DNA from: Dyella_B sp036746095
GTDB taxonomy: Bacteria > Pseudomonadota > Gammaproteobacteria > Xanthomonadales > Rhodanobacteraceae
Direction: 5' to 3'
Assembly: GCF_036746095.1 (NCBI RefSeq)
Contig: NZ_DAIOEU010000001.1
Span: 1-64,000 of the forward strand
Length of the DNA: 64,000 nucleotides
This document shows, one piece after another, positions 17,441 through 26,109 of the stretch. The notes under the pieces are model-generated. The model saw only the letters and a list, made by a program, of their open reading frames with translations, was not told the DNA's origin and ran no database searches. The translations under genes and the position numbers were made by a program. Within the stretch, counting starts at the first letter, position 1, and each line of letters starts with the position of its first letter.

Positions 17441-19651
17441 ATGCAACACCATGGTGCCACAGCGACCCTGCGCCTGAGACGCGGCGCCTTTGCAGCAGCC
17501 ATCTCCCTCTCGCTCGGCCTTGTTGCCACCGCCCATGCGGATGACGAATCCGCCCGTTGGCAACGCGAAGCCCAGGCCGTCACCATCACGCGCGACGACT
17601 GGGGCATCGCCCACGTCCATGGCAAGACCGACGCCGATGCGGTCTTCGGCATGGCCTACGCGCAAGCCGAAGACGACTTCAACCGCGTGGAAACCAATTA
17701 CCTCAATTCACTCGGCCGCCTGGCCGAGGCCGAGGGCGAATCGGCCCTCTGGAGCGACCTGCGGCAAAAGCTCTTTATCGATCCTGCGGAACTGCAACGC
17801 CAATACGCCGGTAGTCCGGCATGGCTGAAGGCGTTGATGAATGCATGGGCCGACGGCTTGAACGAATACCTCGCCACCCATCCGGGCGTGCATCCGCGCG
17901 TGATCAAGCATTTCGAGCCGTGGATGGCCTTGAGCTTCAGCGAGGGCAGCATTGGTGGCGATATCGAGCGCGTATCGCTCAAGCAACTGCAGGCCTTCTA
18001 CGGCCGCGACGGCGAGAAGGTTGCCTTCGCCGATACGCCGTCGAGCTGGGTGGAGCCGACCGGTTCCAACGGCATCGCCATCGCACCCAAGCTCACTGTC
18101 GACGGCCATGCATTGCTGTGGATCAATCCGCACACCTCGTTCTATTTCCGCTCCGAGCTGCAGATGTCGAGCGATGCAGGGCTCGATGCGTACGGCGCCG
18201 TGACGTGGGGCCAGTTCTTTATCTACCAGGGTTTCAATCCGCACATTGGCTGGATGCATACCTCCACCACTGCCGACGCGGTGGATGAATTCGCCGAAAC
18301 CATCGTGCACAAGGATGGCAAGCTGTTTTATCGCTACGGCAGCGAACTGCGACCGGTCGCCGTACGCCAGATCAGCGTGCCTTATCGTCGCAACGACGGT
18401 TCGATGGCGCAACGCAGCTTCACCGTCTACGCCACGCATCATGGCCCGATCGTGCGCGAGAAAGACGGCAAGTGGATTGCCATCGCCCTGATGAACAAGC
18501 CGCTGCAAGCGCTCGAGCAAAGCTGGCTGCGCACCAAGGCCAGCGATTACGCCAGCTACATGAAAGTGGCGTCATTGCAAGCCAACTCATCCAACAACAC
18601 CATCTTCGCGGATGACAAGGGCGAGATCGCGTATCTGCATCCGCAATTCATTCCCAAGCGCGACGATCGCTTCGATTACACCAAGCCGGTCGATGGCAGC
18701 AACCCGGCCACGGATTGGCAAGGCCTGGTGGCACTCACCGATCTGCCGCACGTATACGACCCGCCCAACGGCTGGGTGATGAACACCAACGACTGGCCGT
18801 ATTCCGCCGCCGGCCCTTATAGCCCCAAGCGCAACGACTACCCGCGCTACATGGACACCGTCGGCGAAAACCCGCGGGGCGTGCACGCCACCATGCTGTT
18901 GACCAACCGGCAGGGCTTCACCATGGCCTCGCTGATCACGCTCGCATTCGATTCCTACCTGCCTGAATTCGCGCGGCAGATTCCCATCCTTGTGCACGAT
19001 TGCGACGCACTGCCGGCCAGCGATCCGCTCAAGCAGAAACTCGCCGGCCAGATCGCCATGCTGCGGCATTGGGACTATCGCTGGGGCATTGCCTCCATGC
19101 CCACCACGCTGGCCGTGTTCTGGGGCGATACGCTGTGGGACAAGATGGACAAGGCCGATAACGCCGAAGGCCTGTCGATGTACGACATGATGGCCGAGAA
19201 GGCCGGGCCGCAAGCAAGGCTGCAAGCATTGGCCGACGCCTCCGATCGCCTGGTGAAGGATTTCGGCAGCTGGGGCATTCCGTGGGGCGACGTGAACCGC
19301 TTCCAGCGCGTCAACGGCGATATCGCACCGCATTTCGACGACGGCAAACCCAGCATCCCCGTGCCGTTCACCTCATCGCGCTGGGGTTCGCTCGCATCCT
19401 TCGGCGCGCATCGCTGGCCCGGCACCAAGCGTTATTACGGCACCAGCGGCAACAGTTTCGTGGCGGTGGTGGAGTTCGGCGACAAGGTGCATGCGCGTGC
19501 GATCACGGCCGGCGGCGAAAGCGGCCATCCGGATTCGCCGCATTTCAATGACGAAGCGGAGCGCTACACCACCGGCAATCTCAGGCAGGTGTATTTCTGG
19601 CCCGAGGAGTTGAAGGGGCATGTGGAGCGGGTCTACCACCCTGGCGAGTAG
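17441..19651 (+). CDS. penicillin acylase family (Ntn-hydrolase) protein
   Basis: 736-aa exported protein of the penicillin amidase S45 family: precursor proteins that cut themselves and then hydrolyse amides such as acyl-homoserine lactones or aculeacin-type lipopeptides. ATG 17441 follows GGCGAGG by 10 bp; a basic stretch and signal peptide follow (LRLRRGAFAAAISLSLGLVATAHA). The N-terminal chain shows DDWGIAHVHGKTDADAVFGMAYAQAEDDF, split here as VHGKTDADAVFGMAYAQ in the conserved region. The expected autoprocessing site is GSNG, with S209 as the N-terminal nucleophile of the mature beta chain. Typical family members have GSNAW here, so the pocket differs. Substrate is unknown. Confidence 0.88.
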   Translation: MQHHGATATLRLRRGAFAAAISLSLGLVATAHADDESARWQREAQAVTITRDDWGIAHVHGKTDADAVFGMAYAQAEDDFNRVETNYLNSLGRLAEAEGESALWSDLRQKLFIDPAELQRQYAGSPAWLKALMNAWADGLNEYLATHPGVHPRVIKHFEPWMALSFSEGSIGGDIERVSLKQLQAFYGRDGEKVAFADTPSSWVEPTGSNGIAIAPKLTVDGHALLWINPHTSFYFRSELQMSSDAGLDAYGAVTWGQFFIYQGFNPHIGWMHTSTTADAVDEFAETIVHKDGKLFYRYGSELRPVAVRQISVPYRRNDGSMAQRSFTVYATHHGPIVREKDGKWIAIALMNKPLQALEQSWLRTKASDYASYMKVASLQANSSNNTIFADDKGEIAYLHPQFIPKRDDRFDYTKPVDGSNPATDWQGLVALTDLPHVYDPPNGWVMNTNDWPYSAAGPYSPKRNDYPRYMDTVGENPRGVHATMLLTNRQGFTMASLITLAFDSYLPEFARQIPILVHDCDALPASDPLKQKLAGQIAMLRHWDYRWGIASMPTTLAVFWGDTLWDKMDKADNAEGLSMYDMMAEKAGPQARLQALADASDRLVKDFGSWGIPWGDVNRFQRVNGDIAPHFDDGKPSIPVPFTSSRWGSLASFGAHRWPGTKRYYGTSGNSFVAVVEFGDKVHARAITAGGESGHPDSPHFNDEAERYTTGNLRQVYFWPEELKGHVERVYHPGE

Positions 19652-19655
19652 GGAC

Positions 19656-19717
19656 GTAGTCTGGATGAAAATCCCAGCTTCGTACTGCTCATGATGCTGG
19701 GATTTCATCCCAGCCTG
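19656..19717. repeat. dispersed repeat (GCTGGGATGAAAATCCCAGC family)
   Basis: Starts GTAGTCTGGATGAAAATCCC and ends GCTGGGATTTCATCCCAGCC, five bases after the penicillin-acylase-family stop. It could fold as a transcript-end hairpin. Confidence 0.7.
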
Positions 19718-19786
19718 CGCGTGGCCACTTGGATATGTGGACAACCGCCCATATCGCTCCCTGAATATCCCCAAGGAGACGCGACC

Positions 19787-20179
19787 ATGACGCAATCCGA
19801 TATGGGCTCTCGCCCGGTCAAGCTGCCCGGACCGGACCATCCCATCACCATCACGCCCCATCAGCAGCACATTGTGGTGAAAGCAGGCGGTCGCATCATC
19901 GCCGACACACGCCACGCGCTGACGCTGCAGGAAGCGAATTACCCGGCGGTGCAATACGTTCCACGCATGGATGTGGATATGTCGTTGCTGAAGCGCACCG
20001 ACCACGCCACTTATTGCCCGTATAAGGGCAACTGTTCTTACTACAGCATTCCCGCCGGCGGTGAGCGGGCGAACAATGCCGTGTGGACGTATGAACATCC
20101 GCATGATGCGGTGGCGCAGATCAAGGAGTATGTGGCTTTTTATCCGGATCGGGTCGACGCGATCGAAGTGTCCGATTGA
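19787..20179 (+). CDS. DUF427-domain protein
   Basis: 130-aa cytoplasmic protein of the DUF427 family (small beta-sandwich of unknown biochemical role). Recognised by HQQHIVVKAGGRIIADTRHA, YVPRMDVDMSLLKRTDHATY, CPYKGNCSYYSI and AVWTYEHPHDAVAQIKEYVA. ATG 19787 is preceded by AAGGAGA at 19773-19779. It stands alone; the MITE-like element at 20396 lies downstream. Confidence 0.88.
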   Translation: MTQSDMGSRPVKLPGPDHPITITPHQQHIVVKAGGRIIADTRHALTLQEANYPAVQYVPRMDVDMSLLKRTDHATYCPYKGNCSYYSIPAGGERANNAVWTYEHPHDAVAQIKEYVAFYPDRVDAIEVSD

Positions 20180-20261
20180 TTGCAATATTGCCGATGGCTG
20201 CACGCCATTGTGGGGGTTCTGCTTTGCCTCACCCCAACCTATGAGGTGTTTCGTCGCGAAT

Positions 20262-20289
20262 CGTCATTCCGGCCTTCGCCGGAATGACG
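20262..20289. repeat. short CATTCC/GGAATG palindrome
   Basis: CGTCATTCCGGC / CTTC / GCCGGAATGACG: 12-bp perfect arms and a 4-nt loop. The same sequence stands at 45747-45774, and a one-base variant at 59143-59170. Confidence 0.85.
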
Positions 20290-20395
20290 ATTCGCTCTGA
20301 ACGAGCGAAGCGCACACTTCAGATTTTATTTCTTGCGCATACCGCCATCGCCAATGCCCATGCACAGGCGAAGCGTGGGCAGCGCCTTGTATGGA

Positions 20396-20687
20396 TTAAG
20401 GCAACACTGATCAAGTATCGCCGTCGTCACCAGCCCTGTCTGTCCGCAGGCCACAGGGCCGCCGGCGAAGGCAGACTGGCGCATCGTCGAGACGGGGACC
20501 TGCGGCATGCGGACAGACAGGGCTGGCCCCAACAGGTTGAATTCAAAGTGATGGGGTGATGTCTGGAAGGCCCGCAGGCTGCGCCGCGCGGCTTGGCAAG
20601 ACGGCCAGTCTTCCCGGCGCCACGCGACACACCCCGCGAGCTTCCAGACATCATGACGACGGCGATACTTGATCAGTGCTGCCTTAA
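20396..20687. mobile_element. MITE-like structured element, copy 1
   Basis: 292-bp element bounded by 34-bp inverted ends (20396-20429 and 20654-20687, one mismatch) that begin TTAAGGCAACACTGATCAAG. Inside are two further hairpins: arm pair 20430-20448/20508-20526 (19 bp, perfect) and 20558-20569/20641-20652 (12 bp). They are joined by a core containing CAGGTTGAATTCAAAGTGAT. An inverted second copy lies at 50410-50702. There is no transposase gene, so if mobile it moves in trans. It lies between the convergent ends of the DUF427 and GST genes. Confidence 0.85.
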
Positions 20688-20816
20688 GCAAACAAGACGG
20701 ACCTTTGGCGTTGCTGGAATGACCTTGCGCGGTAGGTGTTTCGTCAAGCCGCCAAGCCAGTTTCGCGGGCACAACGTGGCCGCGCAGAAACAACCAATCA
20801 ATCCACGGCTTCGCCA

Positions 20817-21452
20817 CTATCGGCTCCCTGCATCGGTATCCACGGTATTGCCATGCAACGTGGTCGCCAACATCGACGGCCGCGCGCAGAACTGCGTGTA
20901 CCAGGAGGAGAGCCGCGGCCGTGCCTGCTGAAATGCGTACACGCCGCGGAACTCAATCCAGCTCAGCGCCGTTGCCAGTGCGATATCGCCGATATCGATC
21001 GCTTTCCTATGATCAAGATGAGCTTCGAGAAAATCGCAGGCAGCGATGATCTTCTGCAGCTGCCCGTTACGCAGCGGTGCCCAGCGCACGGCTTCCGGCC
21101 TGCGTTCGGTTTCCCAGCGCACCGCGATGCCAGCATCGGCGGTGCCCGTGGCAATGGCTTGATGGCGCAGTGCGCGATAACGACGTTCGGGATCGGAGGG
21201 AATCAGCTTGGCGCCATCGTGCAAGGCATCCAGGTATTCGCAGATCACGCACGAGTCGAAGATCACTTCGCCATCGTCGCCAATCAGCACAGGCACTTTC
21301 CCCAACGGATTGAGCGCGAAGACATCATCGTTACGCGCGAGCGGACTGGTTTCGTGGTGCACCACTTGCAAGCGATCGGCCAGGCCCATTTCATGGGCGG
21401 CGACCAGCGCTTTGCGGGCATAAGGGGAGTGCGTTTGATAGAGAAGCTTCAT
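20817..21452 (-). CDS. glutathione S-transferase family protein
   Basis: 211-aa cytosolic GST-like protein. The N-terminal thioredoxin-like domain shows MKLLYQTHSPYARKALVAA (catalytic Ser/Tyr region), NPLGKVPVLIGDDGEVIFDS (cis-Pro and the ESxxI-like glutathione-binding element, here DSCVICEYLD). An all-helical C-terminal domain contains the DIGDIALATALSWIEFR segment, matching the usual SLADI helix. It is single-gene and convergent with the DUF427 gene across the repeat region. Substrate is not predictable. Confidence 0.9.
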   Translation of the reverse strand: MKLLYQTHSPYARKALVAAHEMGLADRLQVVHHETSPLARNDDVFALNPLGKVPVLIGDDGEVIFDSCVICEYLDALHDGAKLIPSDPERRYRALRHQAIATGTADAGIAVRWETERRPEAVRWAPLRNGQLQKIIAACDFLEAHLDHRKAIDIGDIALATALSWIEFRGVYAFQQARPRLSSWYTQFCARPSMLATTLHGNTVDTDAGSR

Positions 21453-21488
21453 GAACAGGAAGGTTGTGATGGAAGCGGGTGGAGCAAA

Positions 21489-22442
21489 TCAGGCGGCGAG
21501 CAGACGTTCGCGTAAGGCAGGCGCAATGTTTCCACCCGTCAAAATCGTGGCTATGCGTTGTCCTGCGTAACGCGTCGGTTCCGCCAGCATGGCGGCGACA
21601 CCGGCAGCACCCGCGGGCTCGACCACGATGCCGAGCGTGCGGTGGATCATTTGCATGGCCGCGAACAGTTCGGCCTCGGACACCGCGACAATGTCATCGC
21701 AACATTTGCGCAGCCGTGGCAGCGTGGCGGCAATCGGCACGCGCACGGCAATGCCATCGGCGATGGTCTGGGCGTGTTCGGTGGCGACGGCTCTTCCGGC
21801 TTCCAGCGAAAGCTTCATCGCCGGCGCGCTGGCCGCAACAATGGCGACGACACGTACCTGTGGCGCCAGGGCGCGCATGACCCGGCCAACGCCATCCAGC
21901 AAGGCGCCGTTGCCGAGCGGCACCACGAGCGTGTCGAACGGCGCCGCATCGAGCAGTTCCAGCGCAAGCGTGCCGGCGCCATCTGCGATGGCCGGTTCCG
22001 CGCCGTCTTCCACCCAGCGTTGGCCGGTTTGCGTGGCATGTTCGCGGGCGGTGATTTTGGCTGCGTCGAAATCCATGCCGCTGAGGCGAACGTCCGCCCC
22101 CAGGCGGCGCATGGCATCGAGCTTGACCGGATTTGCCCGGATCGAGGCGAATACCGTGCATGCATGCCCACGCCGGTTCGCCGCATAGGCCAGCCCTTGT
22201 CCAAAATTACCAGCCGAAGCGCAGACCACCGATTCCCCCGGCGCCAGCGCGGTGGCGCAGAACAAATCCGCGCCGCGTCCCTTGAAGCAACCGATCGGAT
22301 TGGCCAGCTCCGATTTCGCCAGCACATGGCAGCCGGTTGCAGCATCCAGCGCCGCGGCAGTCAACAGCGACGAGCGCAGAAAAACCCGATCGATGTGGCG
22401 CCGTGCGTCAAGCACACCGTCGATGTCGCGATCCAGGACCAT
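21489..22442 (-). CDS. PLP-dependent threonine/serine dehydratase family protein
   Basis: 317-aa fold-type II PLP enzyme resembling threonine/serine dehydratases and racemases. The PLP lysine lies in ELANPIGCFKGRGADLF (usual form QPIGSFKxRGA). A phosphate-binding glycine loop reads VVPLGNGALLDGVG, and TILTGGNI is near the C-terminus, as in the family. ATG 22442 is preferred over a TTG two codons upstream because GAAAGGG then sits at normal spacing. It diverges from an Lrp/AsnC regulator, an arrangement typical of local amino-acid-responsive control. Confidence 0.85.
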   Translation of the reverse strand: MVLDRDIDGVLDARRHIDRVFLRSSLLTAAALDAATGCHVLAKSELANPIGCFKGRGADLFCATALAPGESVVCASAGNFGQGLAYAANRRGHACTVFASIRANPVKLDAMRRLGADVRLSGMDFDAAKITAREHATQTGQRWVEDGAEPAIADGAGTLALELLDAAPFDTLVVPLGNGALLDGVGRVMRALAPQVRVVAIVAASAPAMKLSLEAGRAVATEHAQTIADGIAVRVPIAATLPRLRKCCDDIVAVSEAELFAAMQMIHRTLGIVVEPAGAAGVAAMLAEPTRYAGQRIATILTGGNIAPALRERLLAA

Positions 22443-22566
22443 GCGCAAGTACCCTTTCCGAAGTAGCCGTGATGGCGACTTATGCTAGGGTTTGCCCGCG
22501 CGGCCCGCCCGCGACGATCAGCAGCCAAACGCGTTTTTTTCCCGACTTACGCATCCCATCGCGCAC

Positions 22567-23046
22567 ATGCCCATCGAACTGGACAAGCTTGACCGACGCA
22601 TCCTTACCATCCTGCAAAAAGACGTGCGTCGGGCCGCCGAGCTGATCGGCGCCGATATCGGGCTTTCCGCATCGGCAGTGCAGCGTCGCATCACTCGATT
22701 GCGCGAGAACAGCGTGATCACTGCCGAAGTGGCCGTGATCGATGCCAAGAGCGTCGGCCGTCCGTTGACGCTGATTGTCGACGTGGACGTGGAGCGCGAA
22801 CGGCCCGAGCTGCTATCCAGCCTCAAGCAATGGATCGCCGCCGAACCGATGATCCAGGAAGCGTGGTACGTCACCGGGGCGGGGGACTACGTATTGATCA
22901 TCGTGGCGCGCGACGTCGAGGATTTCGAAGCCTTGATGCAACGATTGCTTGCCGACAACGCCAACGTCCGCCGCTATCAAACCCGCGTCACCTTGGGCAC
23001 GATCAAGCGCGGCATGCAGGTGCCGGTGGAGCCGCTGGCGGAATAG
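22567..23046 (+). CDS. Lrp/AsnC family transcriptional regulator
   Basis: 159-aa regulator with an N-terminal winged helix-turn-helix (LDKLDRRILTILQKDVRRAA ... LSASAVQRRITRLRENSVIT) and a C-terminal RAM ligand-binding domain (PLTLIVDVDVE, EAWYVTGAGDYVLIIVARD, VTLGTIKRGMQVPVE). ATG 22567 gives the usual MPIELDKLD start. It diverges from the PLP dehydratase gene with ~125 bp between starts, so the dehydratase is a likely target and an amino acid the likely effector (inference). Confidence 0.93.
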   Translation: MPIELDKLDRRILTILQKDVRRAAELIGADIGLSASAVQRRITRLRENSVITAEVAVIDAKSVGRPLTLIVDVDVERERPELLSSLKQWIAAEPMIQEAWYVTGAGDYVLIIVARDVEDFEALMQRLLADNANVRRYQTRVTLGTIKRGMQVPVEPLAE

Positions 23047-23126
23047 CAAGACTGGGCATGTCGAATCCATCGCATGCCGTTCGTCATACAGAGCAGAGGG
23101 GTTTCCTCTGCACCCGAGACCAAACC

Positions 23127-23573
23127 ATGCCCACCCAAACCGTTCGTCTCCATCGCGTGCTTCGCGCCACGCCCGACCGCGTCTATCGCGCGTTCCTCGA
23201 TGCCGATGCCATGGCCAAGTGGCTGCCGCCCAATGGGTTCACCGGCCGCGTGTACAAGCTGGAACCCAAGTTAGGCGGGCAATACCGGATGGCGTTTACC
23301 AACTTCACCACCGGCGACGGTCATTCGTTCGGTGGCGAATACCTGGAACTGGTGCCGAACGAGCGGCTGCGCTACACCGGCGTGTTCGATGACCCCAACC
23401 TGCCGGGCACGATGCAGACGACCATTTCGTTGCGCGCCGTGTTTTGCGGCACGGAATTGACCGTGGTGCAGGAGGGGATTCCCGAGGTGATTCCCGCCGA
23501 GGCTTGCTACCTGGGCTGGCAGGAATCGCTGGTATTGCTGGCCAAGCTGGTGGAAGCCGAAATCCGGCAGTAA
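23127..23573 (+). CDS. SRPBCC/AHSA1-family protein
   Basis: 148-aa START-like (SRPBCC) protein of the AHSA1 group. Features: the N-terminal strand-helix VRLHRVLRATPDRVYRAFLD, AMAKWLPPNGFTGRVYKLE, GGEYLELVPNERLRYTGVFD, and the C-terminal helix GWQESLVLLAKLVEAEI. Such proteins bind hydrophobic ligands or act near toxin/stress systems; no specific role can be given. It begins 80 bp after the Lrp gene and may be in the same transcript. Confidence 0.88.
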   Translation: MPTQTVRLHRVLRATPDRVYRAFLDADAMAKWLPPNGFTGRVYKLEPKLGGQYRMAFTNFTTGDGHSFGGEYLELVPNERLRYTGVFDDPNLPGTMQTTISLRAVFCGTELTVVQEGIPEVIPAEACYLGWQESLVLLAKLVEAEIRQ

Positions 23574-23579
23574 AGCCAT

Positions 23580-23643
23580 GTAGGCTGGGATGAAATCCCA
23601 GGACCGCCATGCGGAAAAATGCCGGGATTTCATTCCAGCCTAC
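23580..23643. repeat. dispersed repeat (GTAGGCTGGGATGAAATCCCAG family)
   Basis: Begins GTAGGCTGGGATGAAATCCC and ends ATTTCATTCCAGCCTAC, an imperfect long inverted repeat right after the SRPBCC gene. Confidence 0.75.
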
Positions 23644-23646
23644 GAA

Positions 23647-23679
23647 GGCCGTCATTCCCGCGCAGAGGGAATGACGGCC
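23647..23679. repeat. CATTCC/GGAATG palindrome
   Basis: GGCCGTCATTCCC / GCGCAGA / GGGAATGACGGCC: perfect 13-bp arms. It sits between the convergent ends of the SRPBCC and DUF2501 genes and could serve as a shared terminator. Confidence 0.85.
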
Positions 23680-23700
23680 ATGAGGTCATCACACGTTTCC

Positions 23701-24153
23701 TCAATGCCCGAGGAAATTCTTGCCCTGCTTCAACACCACGTCGCAGGCCTTGGTGGTGATCTTCGACTTCAAGTCGCTGTTGCCGCCGCCCACGCTGGAC
23801 AGGTCGGTGGTATGCCCGTTGTTGCCCTTGAGAATGCCGCTAAGACCGCTCTGGTAGTCGCCATTGCCGGTGCCGCCATCGGTCTTGCCCAGCAGTTTGC
23901 TGGCGAGGCCCGAGGCGCCGGTGTTGCCGCCCAGGTAGTTGTTCTTGACGCAGTACTGCAGCAACCCTGCCACGTTGCCCATGCTGCCGGAGCTCAACGA
24001 GCCGGCATTGCCTAGGCCGCCGAGTTTTCCGCTGAGGCTGCTGCCCAGGTTGCCCAGGTCCTGGGCGGATAGCGCGCCGCAGGCCAGGCAGCACGCGAAA
24101 GCTGCCGCGGCCATTATCGAGGTTCTTGCCATACCGTTCTTTTGCATCTTCAT
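23701..24153 (-). CDS. DUF2501-domain secreted protein (YjjA-like)
   Basis: 150-aa exported protein. ATG 24153 is chosen because GGAGG (24165-24161) then has 7-bp spacing; the next ATG upstream is too close. The signal peptide is ARTSIMAAAAFACCLACGALSA. The mature part starts with a Gly/Ser/Leu-rich repeat (LGNLGSSLSGKLGGLGNAGS), then LLQYCVKNNYLGG, and ends in TTKACDVVLKQGKNFLGH, the conserved two-cysteine DUF2501 core. The function of the family is unknown. The gene stands alone. Confidence 0.85.
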   Translation of the reverse strand: MKMQKNGMARTSIMAAAAFACCLACGALSAQDLGNLGSSLSGKLGGLGNAGSLSSGSMGNVAGLLQYCVKNNYLGGNTGASGLASKLLGKTDGGTGNGDYQSGLSGILKGNNGHTTDLSSVGGGNSDLKSKITTKACDVVLKQGKNFLGH

Positions 24154-24325
24154 GTGCATGCCTCCTTGTGGATGAGTGGATTCAATACCGGCGCCTGTTA
24201 GAAGTATGTCAGCGTGGTTCTTGGCGAGCCTGCGAAAGGACCCTTCCTGCTCCGAACCGTTTGCGACAACTTTGTAACACTGCGCGGGTTCTAATTCACG
24301 GCCAGCGACGAAAAGGCCACGCGAC

Positions 24326-26020
24326 ATGCCGAATCAGGACGCCATCCAGGCCGTCATCAAGACCAGCCTCACCGGCTATGACCTGATCAACAAGCCGATG
24401 TTGAACAAGGGCATGGCGTTTACCGCCAGTGAGCGCGACACGTTTCGCCTGCACGGCTTGTTGCCGCCGCATGTCGGCACCATCGACGAGCAGGCGGAGC
24501 GGCGGCTGAAGATCCTGCGGGCCTTCAGTACCGATTTCGAGCGCTATGCCTTTCTGCGCGATCTGCAGGACACCAACGAGACGCTGTTCTATCACGTGCT
24601 GGTGCATCACCTGGAAGAATTGCTGCCGCTGGTATACACGCCGACGGTGGGCGAGGGCTGCCAGCATTTCAGCGAGATCTGGCGCAAGCCACGCGGCTTG
24701 TTCCTGAGCTATCCCAACAAGCCGCGCATCCGCGAGATCCTGGCCGATCCGCGCTTCGACCGCGTGCGCGTGATCGTGGTGAGCGATGGCGAACGCATTC
24801 TCGGCCTGGGCGACCAGGGCGCGGGCGGCATGGGCATTCCCATCGGCAAGCTGTCGCTCTATACCGGGTGCGCCGGCATCCATCCGGAACTCACGCTGCC
24901 GATCCTGCTGGACGTGGGCACCCACAATCGCGAACGGCTGACCAACCCGCTGTACATCGGTTGGCGGCACGAGCGCATCGTCGGCGCCCAATACGATGAA
25001 TTCGTCGAGGAGTTCGTCAGCGCGGTGATCGAGCGCTGGCCGGACGTGCTGCTGCAATGGGAGGATTTCGCCGGTGCGAATGCCGGTCGCCTGCTGCAGA
25101 AATACCGCGATCGCCTGTGCACTTTCAACGACGATATCCAAGGCACCGCCGCGATTGCCGCAGGCACGTTGCTGGCCGCCATCAACGTCACCGGCATCCC
25201 GTTGCAGGAGCAGCGCATCGCCGTGCTCGGCGCCGGTTCGGCCGGTTGCGGCATTTCATCCTTGTTGCTGCGCGCGGTGGTGGATGCCGGCGTCAGCGAA
25301 GCGCAGGCGCGCAAGGCGTTTTTCCTGGTCGACCGCAATGGCTTGCTGGTCGAAGGCATGGAAGGCTTGACCGCTGCGCAGGCGCCATTCGTGCAACCGC
25401 GCGAAGCCGTGAAGGACTGGAACATCGAATCATCCGGCCGCATCGGCCTCCTGGACGTGATGCGCCATGCCAGGCCGACGGTCTTGATCGGCGTATCCGG
25501 GCAGGCCGGTGCTTTTGCGGAAGACGTCGTTCGCATGATGGCGCAGAACGTGGCGCGCCCGGTGATCTTCCCACTCTCCAACCCGACCTCGCGCAGCGAA
25601 GCCACGCCGCAGCAATTGCTCGAATGGACCGATGGACGCGCCTTGGTCGGCACCGGCAGCCCGTTTGCAGCGGTGCCATGGCAAGGGCGCAGCGTGCACA
25701 TCGATCAAACCAACAATTCGTATGTGTTTCCCGGCGTGGGATTGGGTGTGCTCGCGGTGGGCGCCAAGCGCGTCACGGATGCGATGTTCATGGCCGCCGC
25801 GAAGGCGGTGGCGGCGTTGTCGCCGACGGCCAAGGACAAGACCGCTTCGTTGCTGCCACCGGTGGATCAGTTGCGCGAGGTGTCTTTTGCGGTGGCCAAA
25901 GCGGTGGCCTTGCGGGCGCAGGCCGATGGCGTGGCTGCCGCGTGCGACGAAGCGGAAGCGGAGCGGCGCATCAAGGCGTTCGTGTGGGAGCCGAAGTATG
26001 TGCCGTATGAGCCGGCGTGA
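24326..26020 (+). CDS. maeA: NAD-dependent malic enzyme
   Basis: 564-aa SfcA/MaeA-type malate dehydrogenase (oxaloacetate-decarboxylating), which converts malate to pyruvate and CO2 with NAD. Signature segments: VYTPTVGEGCQHFSEIWRK (catalytic Tyr), VVSDGERILGLGDQGAGGMG with the malic-enzyme motif, FNDDIQGTAAIAAGTLLAA (metal ligands), the NAD loop VLGAGSAGCGISSLLL, and IFPLSNPTSRSEATPQ. Length matches the family. It is a single gene; no dicarboxylate transporter gene is adjacent. Confidence 0.96.
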   Translation: MPNQDAIQAVIKTSLTGYDLINKPMLNKGMAFTASERDTFRLHGLLPPHVGTIDEQAERRLKILRAFSTDFERYAFLRDLQDTNETLFYHVLVHHLEELLPLVYTPTVGEGCQHFSEIWRKPRGLFLSYPNKPRIREILADPRFDRVRVIVVSDGERILGLGDQGAGGMGIPIGKLSLYTGCAGIHPELTLPILLDVGTHNRERLTNPLYIGWRHERIVGAQYDEFVEEFVSAVIERWPDVLLQWEDFAGANAGRLLQKYRDRLCTFNDDIQGTAAIAAGTLLAAINVTGIPLQEQRIAVLGAGSAGCGISSLLLRAVVDAGVSEAQARKAFFLVDRNGLLVEGMEGLTAAQAPFVQPREAVKDWNIESSGRIGLLDVMRHARPTVLIGVSGQAGAFAEDVVRMMAQNVARPVIFPLSNPTSRSEATPQQLLEWTDGRALVGTGSPFAAVPWQGRSVHIDQTNNSYVFPGVGLGVLAVGAKRVTDAMFMAAAKAVAALSPTAKDKTASLLPPVDQLREVSFAVAKAVALRAQADGVAAACDEAEAERRIKAFVWEPKYVPYEPA

Positions 26021-26109
26021 GCGAATGCAGCTTCGGACAGGCCACGGCACGTTTCCACCCCTGCAGACAGAGAGGTAACCGTTGTCCAGGATGATCGCGA
26101 TGGTTGCGC

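Larger units (their letters stand above)
20180..20816. other. intergenic region holding two repeat elements
   Basis: A 637-bp region between convergent gene ends. It contains the short palindrome at 20262-20289 and the 292-bp MITE-like element at 20396-20687. Open frames through the element are by-products of its structure; nothing else is supported. Confidence 0.7.
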
